Shown here in pieces: positions 1 through 9,209 of a DNA stretch of 64,000 bases. A program made the translations under genes and the position numbers. How positions within the stretch are numbered: position 1 is the first letter of the stretch; every line of letters begins with the position of its first letter. Origin of the DNA: Duncaniella muris (GTDB lineage Bacteria > Bacteroidota > Bacteroidia > Bacteroidales > Muribaculaceae); the NCBI RefSeq assembly GCF_003024805.1, contig NZ_PUEC01000004.1, forward strand, positions 117,788-181,787. Reading direction: 5' to 3'. The notes beneath the pieces were generated by a model. That model searched no databases. It had not been told where the DNA came from and saw nothing but the letters and a program-made list of their open reading frames with translations.

Positions 1-795
1 GCCAAAAATGCCATATCCGCCAAGCGCATCAGTCACTTTACGGGCGATTTCCTGAGCAGCCTCCTTGGCCGCGGAATCCATCGGCTGAGGCTGCCAGGAA
101 TAACGGTAATCACCATCTACCTGAATATGCCCAATTGGTTCGCAGAACGAAGTGCCGGCAACAGAACGCACTGTAAGCAGTGTGATTTCATAATCAAATT
201 TTACAAAACCTTCCACTATGACACGTCCTGCTCCAGCGCGGCCTCCTTCTTGGGCGATCTTCCAAGATTTTTCAATATCTTCTGCTGTTTTAATTACACT
301 TTGACCATGACCGCTTGATGACATGATCGGTTTCACAACGCATGGAATGCCAATAGCTTCTACGGCAGCCTTGAATTCCTCAAAATCAGACGCGAAACGA
401 TATGGCGAGGTCTTCACTCCAAGTCCTTCAGCAGCCAATCGGCGTATTCCCTCTCGGTTCATGGTCAGCAGGGCCGCTTTTGCAGTTGGAGTAACGTGAA
501 ACCCCTTTTCTTCAAGTCCAACCAATACCGGAGTAGCAATAGCCTCTACTTCGGGAATTATATGATCAGGCTGTTCCTCTATTATCGCAGCACGCAGCGC
601 ATCGGCATCAAGCATGCTGAACACACGACTTCTGTCGGCTACGTGCATGGCGGGAGCATTGGCATACTTGTCACAAGCGACAACCTCCACTCCCATGCGC
701 TGGAGTTCGATTGCCACCTCTTTACCTAACTCGCCACTGCCAAGGAGCATGGCTTTGCGACCGCTTTTGGTCCACTTGCTTCCAATCTTTGTCAT
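1..795 (-). CDS. purT: Formate-dependent phosphoribosylglycinamide formyltransferase (GAR transformylase 2), 5' part only
   Basis: PurT uses formate and ATP to formylate glycinamide ribonucleotide in purine synthesis, without folate. Translation on the minus strand from the ATG at 793-795 gives 265 residues that run off the left window edge. Near the start is the N-terminal motif [20 protein letters not shown], followed by [38 protein letters not shown] and [13 protein letters not shown], all hallmarks of the PurT ATP-grasp enzyme and nearly identical in order to E. coli PurT. About two thirds of the usual ~390 residues are present; the C-terminal part lies outside the window. It diverges from the DUF4132 unit and has its own -7 element about 40 bp upstream. 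Identity is essentially certain from sequence. Confidence 0.96.
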   Translation of the reverse strand, partial: MTKIGSKWTKSGRKAMLLGSGELGKEVAIELQRMGVEVVACDKYANAPAMHVADRSRVFSMLDADALRAAIIEEQPDHIIPEVEAIATPVLVGLEEKGFHVTPTAKAALLTMNREGIRRLAAEGLGVKTSPYRFASDFEEFKAAVEAIGIPCVVKPIMSSSGHGQSVIKTAEDIEKSWKIAQEGGRAGAGRVIVEGFVKFDYEITLLTVRSVAGTSFCEPIGHIQVDGDYRYSWQPQPMDSAAKEAAQEIARKVTDALGGYGIFG

Positions 796-835
796 CTGGA
801 TCTAATAAATGATAATGAGTGATTACAATATGCTG

Positions 836-843
836 CAAATTTA
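836..843 (-). promoter_or_regulatory. Probable -7 promoter element of purT
   Basis: Read on the minus strand this is TAAATTTG, a perfect match to the Bacteroidetes -7 consensus TAnnTTTG. It lies 40 bp before the purT ATG. A TTTG that could serve as -33 element lies 23 bp further upstream, slightly more than the usual 19-21. Confidence 0.5.
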
Positions 844-970
844 CCGATTTTCCACGAAATATCGTTCAAACTAACAATTTATTTTGTAACTTCGCCCAAA
901 CGCCGGAATTTCCACCGGAGAACAAAACATAGTGTTTCACCCTGCCGGAATGGTGACAGAATCACCTATC

Positions 971-1411
971 ATGAAAATATATCTGCAGCAAAAAAGGCCG
1001 GGCCGTACGCGGCAAGCAATAGTGCCCTGCCCCATAGAACTTCCTGCCGGACTGAATACCACAGGCGAATTGATCAGTTCGCTTGTGCGCATTATAGTAT
1101 CGGCATACAACGATCGCATTGATGATGTCCCGGCTGATCCAGACGCCGACTACCAGGTAGCCCCGATGACTGAAGATCAGGTTAATAATCTTGCAGAAGC
1201 AGGTCGCATTGCATTCGGACTTATCTATAATAACAGAAAGGAAGATCCTGAAAAAGCCATAGCCAATGCCCTGCAATGCCATGAAGACGGCATTTTCAAG
1301 ATCTTCCTCAACGGGAGCCAGCTCGGTTCGAATGAAAGTCAAGTCGAAATCGCCGAGGGAGACACCCTTACAATAATACGCCTAACCATGCTATCAGGCA
1401 GAATGTGGTAA
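971..1411 (+). CDS. Uncharacterised small protein paired with the DUF4132 giant; C-terminus resembles a beta-grasp strand pattern
   Basis: A 146-residue protein of unknown function. The ATG at 971 (MKIYLQQKRPGR) is preferred because it begins a predicted beta strand; ATGs at 932 and 950 would add only poorly structured residues. No signal peptide or membrane segment is seen. The middle is helical and acidic. The last 40 residues alternate hydrophobic strands (IFKIFLNG, QVEIAEGDTLTIIRL) and end in TMLSGRMW. This layout recalls ubiquitin/ThiS-like folds, but there is no terminal Gly-Gly, so that reading is a weak inference. The stop is 15 bp before the next gene on the same strand, which argues for co-transcription and a shared function with the 1677-residue protein. 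A weak -7-like element (TAACTTCG, 887-894) precedes it. Confidence 0.75.
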   Translation: MKIYLQQKRPGRTRQAIVPCPIELPAGLNTTGELISSLVRIIVSAYNDRIDDVPADPDADYQVAPMTEDQVNNLAEAGRIAFGLIYNNRKEDPEKAIANALQCHEDGIFKIFLNGSQLGSNESQVEIAEGDTLTIIRLTMLSGRMW

Positions 1412-1426
1412 AAAAGCATCAAACTT

Positions 1427-4400
1427 ATGAGAATTCATTGGAACAACAGCTACAACGACCTTTGTGTGTCCTATATTGAAAAATTGAGAAGCGGGTTAAA
1501 CAACACTCGCAATCTATCCGGCGAAGCACATGAACTTCTCAGGCATTTTTTCAATGATATCGATCAGACGTGCCATGAGTCGCACTTCGAAACAGCATTG
1601 CACAGCTACTTTAAACAGCGCGGGGTCTGGAATACATTGGAGTTTCTCGAATGGGGATTACGTCCTGCAATAGACTATCTGTTTGGCAGCAGCTTGGATG
1701 GCCCTGCCTCCTGTAAAGAGTGGACAGACCTCTTCGGAGAGTATATCAGACTTGAAGCCAAAGCTCCATATACCACAGGCTATACCCGACATTCCTTGCG
1801 TTCCGCTCGTATCAGCCTCCACATTTGCAAAATAGCGCAGGCTCTACGCCAGTTTGTATTGCTCAAAGCTACCGGGTTTTCAACTGCTCAGATCCTACGT
1901 AAAGGGCGAACACCTGATGAACAACAGGAATTTTCCACCATAATCGACATTGACAGCTGGCTTGCAGCAAAAATCTCGATTGGAGACAGGGAGTGTATCG
2001 ACTATCTGACCGAAGCCATGATATCGGAAAATAATACCAATCGCATGTATTTTGATCATTTCCGAGCTATCTCTCTAAGTGGCAATCACGAATTGTTAGA
2101 ACTTGAGGGCAGATTACTGCTTGCTGCACGTATGCAGGAAGGGCTCCGGCAAGCTATAGTAGAGACTATGGATGAAGGCCAACCGGAAAGTTTCATATAT
2201 CTACTGAAGATTATAATAGACAATAATCTTCAGCGGTTTTCAGCTATAAAAAGAGGGCTTGCCGTGGCAACGGGATTTGGAGATCAGGAAGCATCAGAAC
2301 GTATAACAGAAAAATTCTTCACGCTTGTATCCCATCTTATATCAGACCGTGATAATGCAGCGAAAGCGATTGGCTGTGATGACCCCATGACTATTTACTT
2401 AGCGCTGTGGGCTATGGCATTCTTTGACACAGACAGCGTGAAGCTGCCTGTCAGAGAGTTGCTTGAGCACTCCCCTGCCCATATTGCAGAAGCAGCTGCT
2501 TTGTTTATTGGATATCTTCAGGATGTCGAATTAATAAACGAAATGACATCTCTCGCACTTCGCGTCCGATCTCAAGACCACAAAGTAATAGCAGGACTTC
2601 TTGACATGTATCTGAGGGACACACGTTTTCAACTCTATCTGAGAGCAAATGAAAATGACATGCGAATCCCAGACCTCAGCTTTTATTTTGACTCCAGAGA
2701 AGATGCTGAAGCTGACTTTACTTTGCTGACAGTTCTGTATACCTCAGTCAAAGACAAAGAGGTCTTTGACCCATATGTGTTCCCTTGGGTCAGCAGAGTC
2801 CTTACAAAAAGCCGGATTGCGCAGAAAATTTGCAGACTGGCACTGCTGATATCCTCTCCGGACTATACAGAAAAGGCGCTTGATTATGTTTGTTCGCTGG
2901 ATCCGTACGACAGAGGGCTTTACATCAAATATCTTTTATATAGGTGTCAGACGCGGCGCCAAGTCGAATTCGCCGTTGCCATGATGGCTGACAAAGGCAG
3001 CGATGCTCGTGATCAAGCCTGCCGGATAGTCAGGAATTTGCATGACTGGAATGATTTGGTAGATGAAGACTATCTTGCAATGGAATCACACCTGCGCCTC
3101 AAAGCGGCACCGATGCGCACATGTATTATAGAAATTCTCGGTTCACGCCCTGACAACAAAGCCATCAGCTCTGTAAGGCGTCTTTTTTCAGACAAATCAG
3201 CAGACCGCAGACTGGCCGGGCTCAGCATACTAAAAAACTGGATTGCCAAAGGCGAGAAAGCCGAAGCCATAAACGCACTTAAACCCGAACTTTCGGCCAT
3301 AGCCAATCCAACATCCAAAGAACGGGTGCTGCTTGAGTCCATTTTTGCCGAAAACGATTCAAAAGAAAACATATACACACCGGAAAATGGATTCGGTCTA
3401 TATTCCTGCGATGCCAAAATTTCTGTCTCCGTAACATGCCCGGCTGATTTCAGTTCGGAAAAAGCGCTGACTTTCAAATCTGATGAAAATATCTTAAAGA
3501 AGATCCTGCAAAAAGGAAATAACCATGCCGTAGAACTGATTCAGGCTATTATCAATTTGATCGAGAAACATGCCGATTACGAATTTACGGATCGTTATGG
3601 AAACATTTCACGCTTAGGCAATACCGTTCTAAAATCATATAAGCTGGGGCTTGAGTCTCTCGCCATGCCCGAAGTCTGGAAAGAGTTTTACTATAATGAG
3701 ATCCGCTCTCCGGAAAATATTTTGCGTCTTTGGCTTGCAACAATCACCTCCAACGTCTCTGACAAGCCGTTTTATCCAATATTGAAACGAATATTAGGCC
3801 GAGCTTTCGATCCTGGCATTCTGAACCCGGTTAAAAATTCCACTTACTTTCATTCGGCAATTGACATAGTATCCGCTTTGGCAGAAGAATACTGTTGCGG
3901 GCAGGCCATTTTGGAAATCGCGACCGATTTCATATCGGATTTCGCACTTCGCATAAAAGCAGATGAATGTATAAGGAGCTATAAAGCCCATACATGGGAA
4001 TTGCCACAAGACCACTGCATTTACAACGTCCAGCCGATAGCCACACTAATGGCAATCTGCAAAAAATCAAGCAGCGACATGCCAGATAACCTGTTTCTGC
4101 GGTCCTTTGCCGCTCGCTACGATTTAATATGCAAGACGAAATCCTGCATAGCCGACAACAACTTCTACCTAAACCCGCTCAATGTCATGGAATATCTCCG
4201 CGCATGGAATCTCGGAGCGATTTCAGATGAAGCCATGCTTAAAGAAATGATGTCAGGAGCCATGAGAAAGAGCATGATTGCTGAATTTTCACAATGCTTG
4301 CCGGCAGCCGAAAAGCCACGTTGGGCCCAACAGCTCACACCACTCAGCGGTCACGAATGCAGACTGATCAACAAGGCCATTGAACGCATACTTGACATCG

Positions 4401-6460
4401 AGCTGAAAAGGGGTGATTCAGAAACTCCGGTTTCTCCTTTAGCCTATGAAATCAGAGTCATCAGCGGAATCGACAGGCTATTGCAGATCTTGCAGGCCCT
4501 TGGAAAAGACAAGCCCGTAGCCAAAGGATATTATGCCAATCTAAATAAACGTGAAATACTGAGTTCCTTACTTCAGGCCTGCACTCCGGCAGACTCAGAC
4601 ACTCCACAAGAGCTAAAGCAAAAAGCAAAAGCAGCCGGAATTACAGATGAACAACTTGCTGAAGCAGCGATGTTCTCCCGACGATGGCTGGAAATCACCG
4701 AAGAAGCCATTGGCTGGAAAGGGCTTTCAAGCGGTGCATATTACTTTATGGCTCATACAGCTGACATCCTGGATGACCGCGCTAAGTCGCGCATCTCAAG
4801 ATACTCAGCGGTAGAACCTGGCGATTTTGCTGATGGCGCCTGCGACCCGGCATGGTTTCATGAGATCTACAAGGCATTGGGACGTAAACGCTACGAATTT
4901 ATATATGCCTCGGCAAAACATGTGGCCGACGGCAACCGCCACAGTCGTTCCCGGAAACTCTCTGATGCTCTTCTCGGCAATCTGAAAGCAAAACAAGTTA
5001 TGGAAGAGATTTCAGAGAAAAGAAATAAAGATCTGGTAGTATCCCTTGGCTTGATACCTCTGGGGCGCAACAGACATAGCGACCTCAAAGAACGCTATAT
5101 TTTTCTTAACAAATTTCTGAAAGACAGCAAGCAGTTTGGCGCACAGCGTCAAGAGAGCGAGGGACGTGCAGTTAAACTCGCTCTTGACAATCTCGCCCGC
5201 ACGGCAGGTTATGGAGACTCCACACGTCTGACATGGAGCATGGAAGCCACCCTCATTAAAGATGCCGAAAAATACCTTGTTCCAAAACATTTCGGTGGCG
5301 TCAGCTTAAGACTGCTTATTGATGACGGTGAGCCTGAGATAATCTGCGAAAGCAACGGCAAGATTTTGCAAAATATTCCTTCAAGACTCAAAAAAGAGAC
5401 TTATGTAAGACATCTGAAAGAGGTGTATAAACAATTAAAAGAGCAACACACCCGTGGCCGGGCTTTACTCGAACAGGCGATGATAGAATCCGCTGAATTT
5501 TCCGGGTATGAGATCAGCAGCCTTAAAGAAAACCCTATAATATGGAAAATGTTTTCACGCCTTGTGCTTGTAACGGACAGCGGGCAGACCGGTTTCCCAG
5601 GAGAAGACGGAGCATCAATCATTTCAGCTGAAGGTGTAATCAATGCCATAAGCGCAGACAATCGTCTTCGCATCGCCCATCCTTTCGACCTGTTTTCCAG
5701 CAAAGAATGGAGCGCATATCAGTCTTTTGTTTTTGATCATCAGTGGAGGCAGCCGTTCAAGCAGGTGTTTCGTGAACTATACATCCCTACAACTGAAGAA
5801 AAAGGTTCAAACCGATCCATGCGCTATTCCGGCAATCAGATCATGCCGTCTCGCGCTGCAGCTCTACTTAAAAAGCGACAGTGGACTGTAGACTATGATT
5901 ACGGACTCCAAAAAATATGCTTTAACAGCAATGTGACAGCTGTGCTATATGCAATGGCCGATTGGTTTTCACCCGCTGACATTGAATCGCCGACATTGGA
6001 ATATGTCGAATTTCATGACCGCAGAACATTCAAAGACAAGAAAATTTCAGAAGTCTCCCCGATCGCATTCTCTGAAATCATGCGTGATGTTGACCTTGCC
6101 GTGAGTGTGGCCCATGCAGGAGGCGTAGACCCGGAAACCAGCCATTCTACCATTGAAATGCGACGTGCCATTGTCAGTCATACATTGCCTATGTTCGGCA
6201 TTAGTAATGTCAGCCTGGTCGGCAACTTTGCAAAGGTAAGCGGACAACTCGGCTTTTACAACATTCATCTCGGCAGCGGAACTATCCACAAGGAAGGCGG
6301 AACACAGATTGCCGTTCTGCCAGTCCATGCTCAAAATCGTGGGCGCATCTTTCTTCCATTTCTTGACGAAGACCCGAAAACCGCAGAAATCATTTCCAAA
6401 ATATTGCTTTTCGCAGATGACTCCGGCATCAAAGATCCTTCAATCCTTAATCAACTATGA
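1427..6460 (+). CDS. Giant DUF4132-family (DUF5724/DUF4132/DUF7737 type) cytoplasmic protein
   Basis: A 1677-residue protein, the longest in the window, with no signal peptide or transmembrane segment. The N-terminal two thirds is helical and repeat-like; around residues 570-650 the pattern of paired helices with conserved Arg/Asp resembles HEAT-type repeats. The C-terminal ~420 residues (from about 1260) contain the family signature, including a Trp-rich stretch near FDHQWRQPFKQVFRELY and the near-terminal FLPFLDEDPKTAEIISKILL, followed by KDPSIL, which is how I recognise DUF4132/MolR-YehI relatives. The biochemical function of the family is not established. In E. coli the relative yehI sits near a MoxR-like ATPase/VWA gene cluster (recalled from general knowledge); nothing of that kind is adjacent here, although a MoxR/VWA operon is present 32 kb away. 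It follows the small partner gene after 15 bp. Confidence 0.85.
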   Translation: MRIHWNNSYNDLCVSYIEKLRSGLNNTRNLSGEAHELLRHFFNDIDQTCHESHFETALHSYFKQRGVWNTLEFLEWGLRPAIDYLFGSSLDGPASCKEWTDLFGEYIRLEAKAPYTTGYTRHSLRSARISLHICKIAQALRQFVLLKATGFSTAQILRKGRTPDEQQEFSTIIDIDSWLAAKISIGDRECIDYLTEAMISENNTNRMYFDHFRAISLSGNHELLELEGRLLLAARMQEGLRQAIVETMDEGQPESFIYLLKIIIDNNLQRFSAIKRGLAVATGFGDQEASERITEKFFTLVSHLISDRDNAAKAIGCDDPMTIYLALWAMAFFDTDSVKLPVRELLEHSPAHIAEAAALFIGYLQDVELINEMTSLALRVRSQDHKVIAGLLDMYLRDTRFQLYLRANENDMRIPDLSFYFDSREDAEADFTLLTVLYTSVKDKEVFDPYVFPWVSRVLTKSRIAQKICRLALLISSPDYTEKALDYVCSLDPYDRGLYIKYLLYRCQTRRQVEFAVAMMADKGSDARDQACRIVRNLHDWNDLVDEDYLAMESHLRLKAAPMRTCIIEILGSRPDNKAISSVRRLFSDKSADRRLAGLSILKNWIAKGEKAEAINALKPELSAIANPTSKERVLLESIFAENDSKENIYTPENGFGLYSCDAKISVSVTCPADFSSEKALTFKSDENILKKILQKGNNHAVELIQAIINLIEKHADYEFTDRYGNISRLGNTVLKSYKLGLESLAMPEVWKEFYYNEIRSPENILRLWLATITSNVSDKPFYPILKRILGRAFDPGILNPVKNSTYFHSAIDIVSALAEEYCCGQAILEIATDFISDFALRIKADECIRSYKAHTWELPQDHCIYNVQPIATLMAICKKSSSDMPDNLFLRSFAARYDLICKTKSCIADNNFYLNPLNVMEYLRAWNLGAISDEAMLKEMMSGAMRKSMIAEFSQCLPAAEKPRWAQQLTPLSGHECRLINKAIERILDIELKRGDSETPVSPLAYEIRVISGIDRLLQILQALGKDKPVAKGYYANLNKREILSSLLQACTPADSDTPQELKQKAKAAGITDEQLAEAAMFSRRWLEITEEAIGWKGLSSGAYYFMAHTADILDDRAKSRISRYSAVEPGDFADGACDPAWFHEIYKALGRKRYEFIYASAKHVADGNRHSRSRKLSDALLGNLKAKQVMEEISEKRNKDLVVSLGLIPLGRNRHSDLKERYIFLNKFLKDSKQFGAQRQESEGRAVKLALDNLARTAGYGDSTRLTWSMEATLIKDAEKYLVPKHFGGVSLRLLIDDGEPEIICESNGKILQNIPSRLKKETYVRHLKEVYKQLKEQHTRGRALLEQAMIESAEFSGYEISSLKENPIIWKMFSRLVLVTDSGQTGFPGEDGASIISAEGVINAISADNRLRIAHPFDLFSSKEWSAYQSFVFDHQWRQPFKQVFRELYIPTTEEKGSNRSMRYSGNQIMPSRAAALLKKRQWTVDYDYGLQKICFNSNVTAVLYAMADWFSPADIESPTLEYVEFHDRRTFKDKKISEVSPIAFSEIMRDVDLAVSVAHAGGVDPETSHSTIEMRRAIVSHTLPMFGISNVSLVGNFAKVSGQLGFYNIHLGSGTIHKEGGTQIAVLPVHAQNRGRIFLPFLDEDPKTAEIISKILLFADDSGIKDPSILNQL

Positions 6461-6519
6461 CATGAAGCCGACATTTGACGGCCAAAGGCTTCAGCGAAAC
6501 AAGATAAGTTGGATTTCTG

Positions 6520-6551
6520 TTTGAATTATTCATCGGAAATCGTTAATTTTG
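6520..6551 (+). promoter_or_regulatory. Bacteroidetes-type promoter of tpiA
   Basis: A -33 TTTG (6520-6523) and a perfect -7 TAATTTTG (6544-6551) are separated by 20 bp, the expected spacing for the Bacteroidetes primary sigma factor. The -7 element lies 36 bp upstream of the tpiA ATG, leaving a leader of about 30 nt. Confidence 0.7.
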
Positions 6552-6587
6552 TCAGCGAATTTTCAACCCAATTTTAATTAAGGTAAA

Positions 6588-7343
6588 ATGAGAAAAAATA
6601 TCGTAGCAGGCAACTGGAAAATGAACACCACGCTGCCCGAAGGAATCAAGCTCGCCGAAGAAGTCAATGCGGCTCTCGCCGGTGCCGAGCCCAAGTGCGA
6701 CGTTGTCATCTGTGTTCCTTTCACTCACCTTGCATCAATCAATAATGTGATTGACAAAAACAAGCTTGGTCTTGGAGCTGAAAACTGCGCAGACCACAAA
6801 TCAGGCGCATACACCGGTGAAATTTCAGCCCCTATGGTTGCCTCGACAGGCGCTACCTATGTGATCCTCGGCCACTCGGAACGTCGTCAGTACTACGGCG
6901 AAACTTCTGAAACTCTCCGTGAGAAAGTGCGTCTCGCCCTTGACAATAACCTCACCCCCATTTTTTGCATCGGTGAAGTTCTCGAACAGCGCGAAGACGG
7001 TAGCTTCTTCGAAGTAGTAAAAGCACAGATCGAGGAAGGCCTCTTCAACCTTGACGCTGAAGAATTCGGCAAAATCGTTCTCGCTTACGAGCCTGTATGG
7101 GCCATCGGAACCGGAAAAACCGCAACTGACGATCAGGCACAGGAGATGCATGCGTTCATCCGCAAGACTATCGCTGACAAGTACGGCAAGGAAGTCGCAG
7201 ACAACACCTCGATACTCTATGGAGGCAGCTGCAAACCTTCAAACGCAGCCCAGCTTTTTGCCAAACCCGACGTAGATGGTGGCCTCATCGGTGGTGCCGC
7301 TCTTGAAGCAGCGTCATTTATGGGCATTGTAAATGCATTCTGA
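6588..7343 (+). CDS. tpiA: Triosephosphate isomerase
   Basis: TpiA interconverts dihydroxyacetone phosphate and glyceraldehyde 3-phosphate in glycolysis and gluconeogenesis. The 251-residue length is normal for the family. The N-terminal NWKMN motif carries the active-site Lys11, GHSERR carries the electrophilic His96, and [11 protein letters not shown] carries the catalytic base Glu168. The C-terminal phosphate-binding loops (LYGGSC and GGLIGGAAL) are intact. The gene has its own promoter and is followed by an inverted repeat before the SPOR-domain gene. The codon choice looks optimised (many GAA, AAC, CTC), consistent with a highly expressed housekeeping gene. Confidence 0.98.
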   Translation: MRKNIVAGNWKMNTTLPEGIKLAEEVNAALAGAEPKCDVVICVPFTHLASINNVIDKNKLGLGAENCADHKSGAYTGEISAPMVASTGATYVILGHSERRQYYGETSETLREKVRLALDNNLTPIFCIGEVLEQREDGSFFEVVKAQIEEGLFNLDAEEFGKIVLAYEPVWAIGTGKTATDDQAQEMHAFIRKTIADKYGKEVADNTSILYGGSCKPSNAAQLFAKPDVDGGLIGGAALEAASFMGIVNAF

Positions 7344-7360
7344 TCAGATTTAAACATATA

Positions 7361-7412
7361 TTCCCGCACGTGATCTGAACGACTCTTGGCTCAATCATTT
7401 TCCGTGCGGGAA
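7361..7412 (+). terminator. Inverted repeat after tpiA, possible terminator or processing hairpin
   Basis: Perfect 10-bp arms TTCCCGCACG (7361-7370) and CGTGCGGGAA (7403-7412) are separated by 32 nt. It sits 17 bp after the tpiA stop. There is no clear T-tract after the stem, so it may act as a weak attenuator or an mRNA-stabilising hairpin rather than a true terminator. Confidence 0.45.
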
Positions 7413-7455
7413 TTTCTACTTAACCCAATTACTCCGTCAAACAACACTATCAGCC

Positions 7456-7929
7456 ATGAAGAAAATCCTGCTTCCGCTTGTCGCATTGCTGACCGCTCCG
7501 GCAGCTATTGCTGAAACCGAGGTTGTGACCATTGTAGATCACATCACAAGCGGCACATCAAACGTCATCAATCAGCCGGAAGAGCTGCTGAAACGACTGC
7601 TCCCGGTCGAAGGTGTTGAAGAGGAGTCAAAAGAAGAAATCGCGCGTCCGGTCAACGGACGCATGGCCGGATTTCGGGTACAAGTGTTTAGCGACAACAA
7701 CGCGCGTACCGCCAAAAATGAGGCACGCTCCAAACAACGCATCATATCATCCCGTTTTCCGCAGTATCAGACGTATGTCATGTACACATCTCCTTACTGG
7801 CGACTGAAAGTGGGAGATTTTCGCACCCAGCAGGATGCAAACGCTGCGGCCGATGAACTTCGCCGGGCATTTCCTGCCTACAGCAAAGAAATTCGCGTGG
7901 TGCGCGACCGCGTGACTGTACATGAATAA
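7456..7929 (+). CDS. Secreted SPOR-domain protein
   Basis: A 157-residue exported protein. Residues 1-19 form a signal peptide (MKKILLPLVALLTAPAAIA) with a likely cleavage after Ala-Ile-Ala. A short linker precedes a C-terminal SPOR domain (about residues 70-152), recognisable by GFRVQVFSDNNARTAKNEA, the central YWRLKVGDFRTQQDANAAA and the repeated beta-alpha pattern. SPOR domains bind denuded septal peptidoglycan, so a role at the division site or in wall remodelling in the periplasm is likely. The gene lies between tpiA and folE on the same strand with 21 bp to folE. The specific partner is unknown. Confidence 0.88.
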   Translation: MKKILLPLVALLTAPAAIAETEVVTIVDHITSGTSNVINQPEELLKRLLPVEGVEEESKEEIARPVNGRMAGFRVQVFSDNNARTAKNEARSKQRIISSRFPQYQTYVMYTSPYWRLKVGDFRTQQDANAAADELRRAFPAYSKEIRVVRDRVTVHE

Positions 7930-7950
7930 TAAACCACTCACAACAACACA

Positions 7951-8529
7951 ATGGCTGCTGAAATTAGTGACGAGACTATCCGGGAAATCGCATCCCACTA
8001 CGAAGCTATACTGAAACTTTTAGGCGAAGACACTACCCGCGAGGGATTAGTCAAGACCCCCATGCGCGCGGCAAAAGCTATGGTTTATGCCACTCGCGGC
8101 TATCGACAAGACCCTGATGTCATTATCAATGATGCCGTTTTTTCATATGAAGGCTCTCGGATGGTAATCGTCAAGGATATCGAGTTTTATTCTCTGTGCG
8201 AACATCACATTCTGCCGTTTTTCGGGAAAGTATCAGTCGGATATATTCCTGACGGCAAAACTATCGGACTGAGTAAACTCGCAAGACTCGTCGACTTTTA
8301 TGCTCGCCGTCTGCAGGTTCAAGAACGCATGACAGCCCAGATCTGCAATATTATAATGGAGAAACTAAATGCCAAAGGTGTAATAGTTGTGTGCTCTGGC
8401 GAACATCTGTGCATGAAGATGCGTGGAGTTGAGAAACAAGACTCAACCACAACTACCATTGAAACAGCCGGTGTCTTCTCAGACAGCAGCACCTTGCGTG
8501 ATGACTTTTTTCATGCGCTTTCACACTGA
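7951..8529 (+). CDS. folE: GTP cyclohydrolase I
   Basis: FolE converts GTP to 7,8-dihydroneopterin triphosphate, the first step of tetrahydrofolate synthesis (and, in other bacteria, of queuosine synthesis). The 192-residue length is typical. The zinc site is intact: Cys83 and His86 in SLCEHHILPF, and Cys154 in the EHLCMKMRG segment. The KTIGLSKLARLVDFYARR helix and the Q-D-S-T-T-T-T region near the C-terminus complete the family signature. It starts 21 bp after the SPOR gene and probably shares its transcript. It converges on the LuxR-type gene to the right. Confidence 0.98.
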   Translation: MAAEISDETIREIASHYEAILKLLGEDTTREGLVKTPMRAAKAMVYATRGYRQDPDVIINDAVFSYEGSRMVIVKDIEFYSLCEHHILPFFGKVSVGYIPDGKTIGLSKLARLVDFYARRLQVQERMTAQICNIIMEKLNAKGVIVVCSGEHLCMKMRGVEKQDSTTTTIETAGVFSDSSTLRDDFFHALSH

Positions 8530-8608
8530 TCAAGCCGGCAAATCCGTCAGCTCAGACTACTTAAAGGCCCTTTTTATTGGTTGTGTTGCCTGATCAGTTT
8601 CGATACTG

Positions 8609-9208
8609 TTAGAGCCTTCCCATATCAGCCTTTATCTCGTCAAGCTTGACAAGATTTGACACAATAGCATAAATTGTAAGACCTGCAGGAGTGTGGATGT
8701 GAAGTTTGGCAGCTATATTTCGGCGATGCGTCATCACGGTATTGACTGAAACCCCCATTTCAGATGCAATTTCTTTATTGGACAAGCCCTTAACAATTCC
8801 CACTATAACCTCCTTTTCACGAGGACTAAGATCTTTTCCTCGGTCATCGGCATCTTCAGAATCTATATTGCGCCGCATTATATCTATGATGGAATCCGCC
8901 GGATCATAGATGGAAAATGTATCATCAAACCACTTTAACAAACCCTGAGGATATTGCTGGCAGAGCAAAGCTATCAATTTTAACGGATGAGAAGATGCAC
9001 TTTTCAGCACACTCCAGTCAATACCTATAACAGCCGGATCAACAATAAGTACCGACGGATGAAATGCCGCAATCTCCTCAAGATAATTCAACGCACTGAT
9101 ATCCTTGACAGTAACATTCCCATCCTGAAATCTTCGCAATATGCTTGCCATGCCCGATGCCTGTATGACAGAAGGCAGGAGAAGTCCGATGTTTATATGG
9201 CGCATCAT
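8609..9208 (-). CDS. LuxR/NarL-type DNA-binding regulator with a degenerate receiver domain
   Basis: A 199-residue transcription regulator. The C-terminal NarL/FixJ helix-turn-helix (about residues 126-185) is clear: LSPREKEVIVGIVKGLSNKE, followed by IASEMGVSVNTVMTHRRNI with the usual recognition helix. The N-terminal ~115 residues have the size of a receiver domain, and Asp57 (in VLIVDPAVIG) falls where the phospho-acceptor should be, but the acidic pair that coordinates magnesium after the first strand is missing (IGLLLPS instead). This suggests phosphorylation-independent control. Its ATG is one base past the stop of the hemerythrin gene, so translation is likely coupled and the two proteins probably work together. 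Confidence 0.9.
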   Translation of the reverse strand: MMRHINIGLLLPSVIQASGMASILRRFQDGNVTVKDISALNYLEEIAAFHPSVLIVDPAVIGIDWSVLKSASSHPLKLIALLCQQYPQGLLKWFDDTFSIYDPADSIIDIMRRNIDSEDADDRGKDLSPREKEVIVGIVKGLSNKEIASEMGVSVNTVMTHRRNIAAKLHIHTPAGLTIYAIVSNLVKLDEIKADMGRL

Positions 9209-9209
9209 T

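Noticed and set aside
962..1342. Minus-strand open frame opposite the small DUF4132 partner
   Set aside because: No family motif and no promoter; the plus-strand gene is coupled to the next gene and explains the region.
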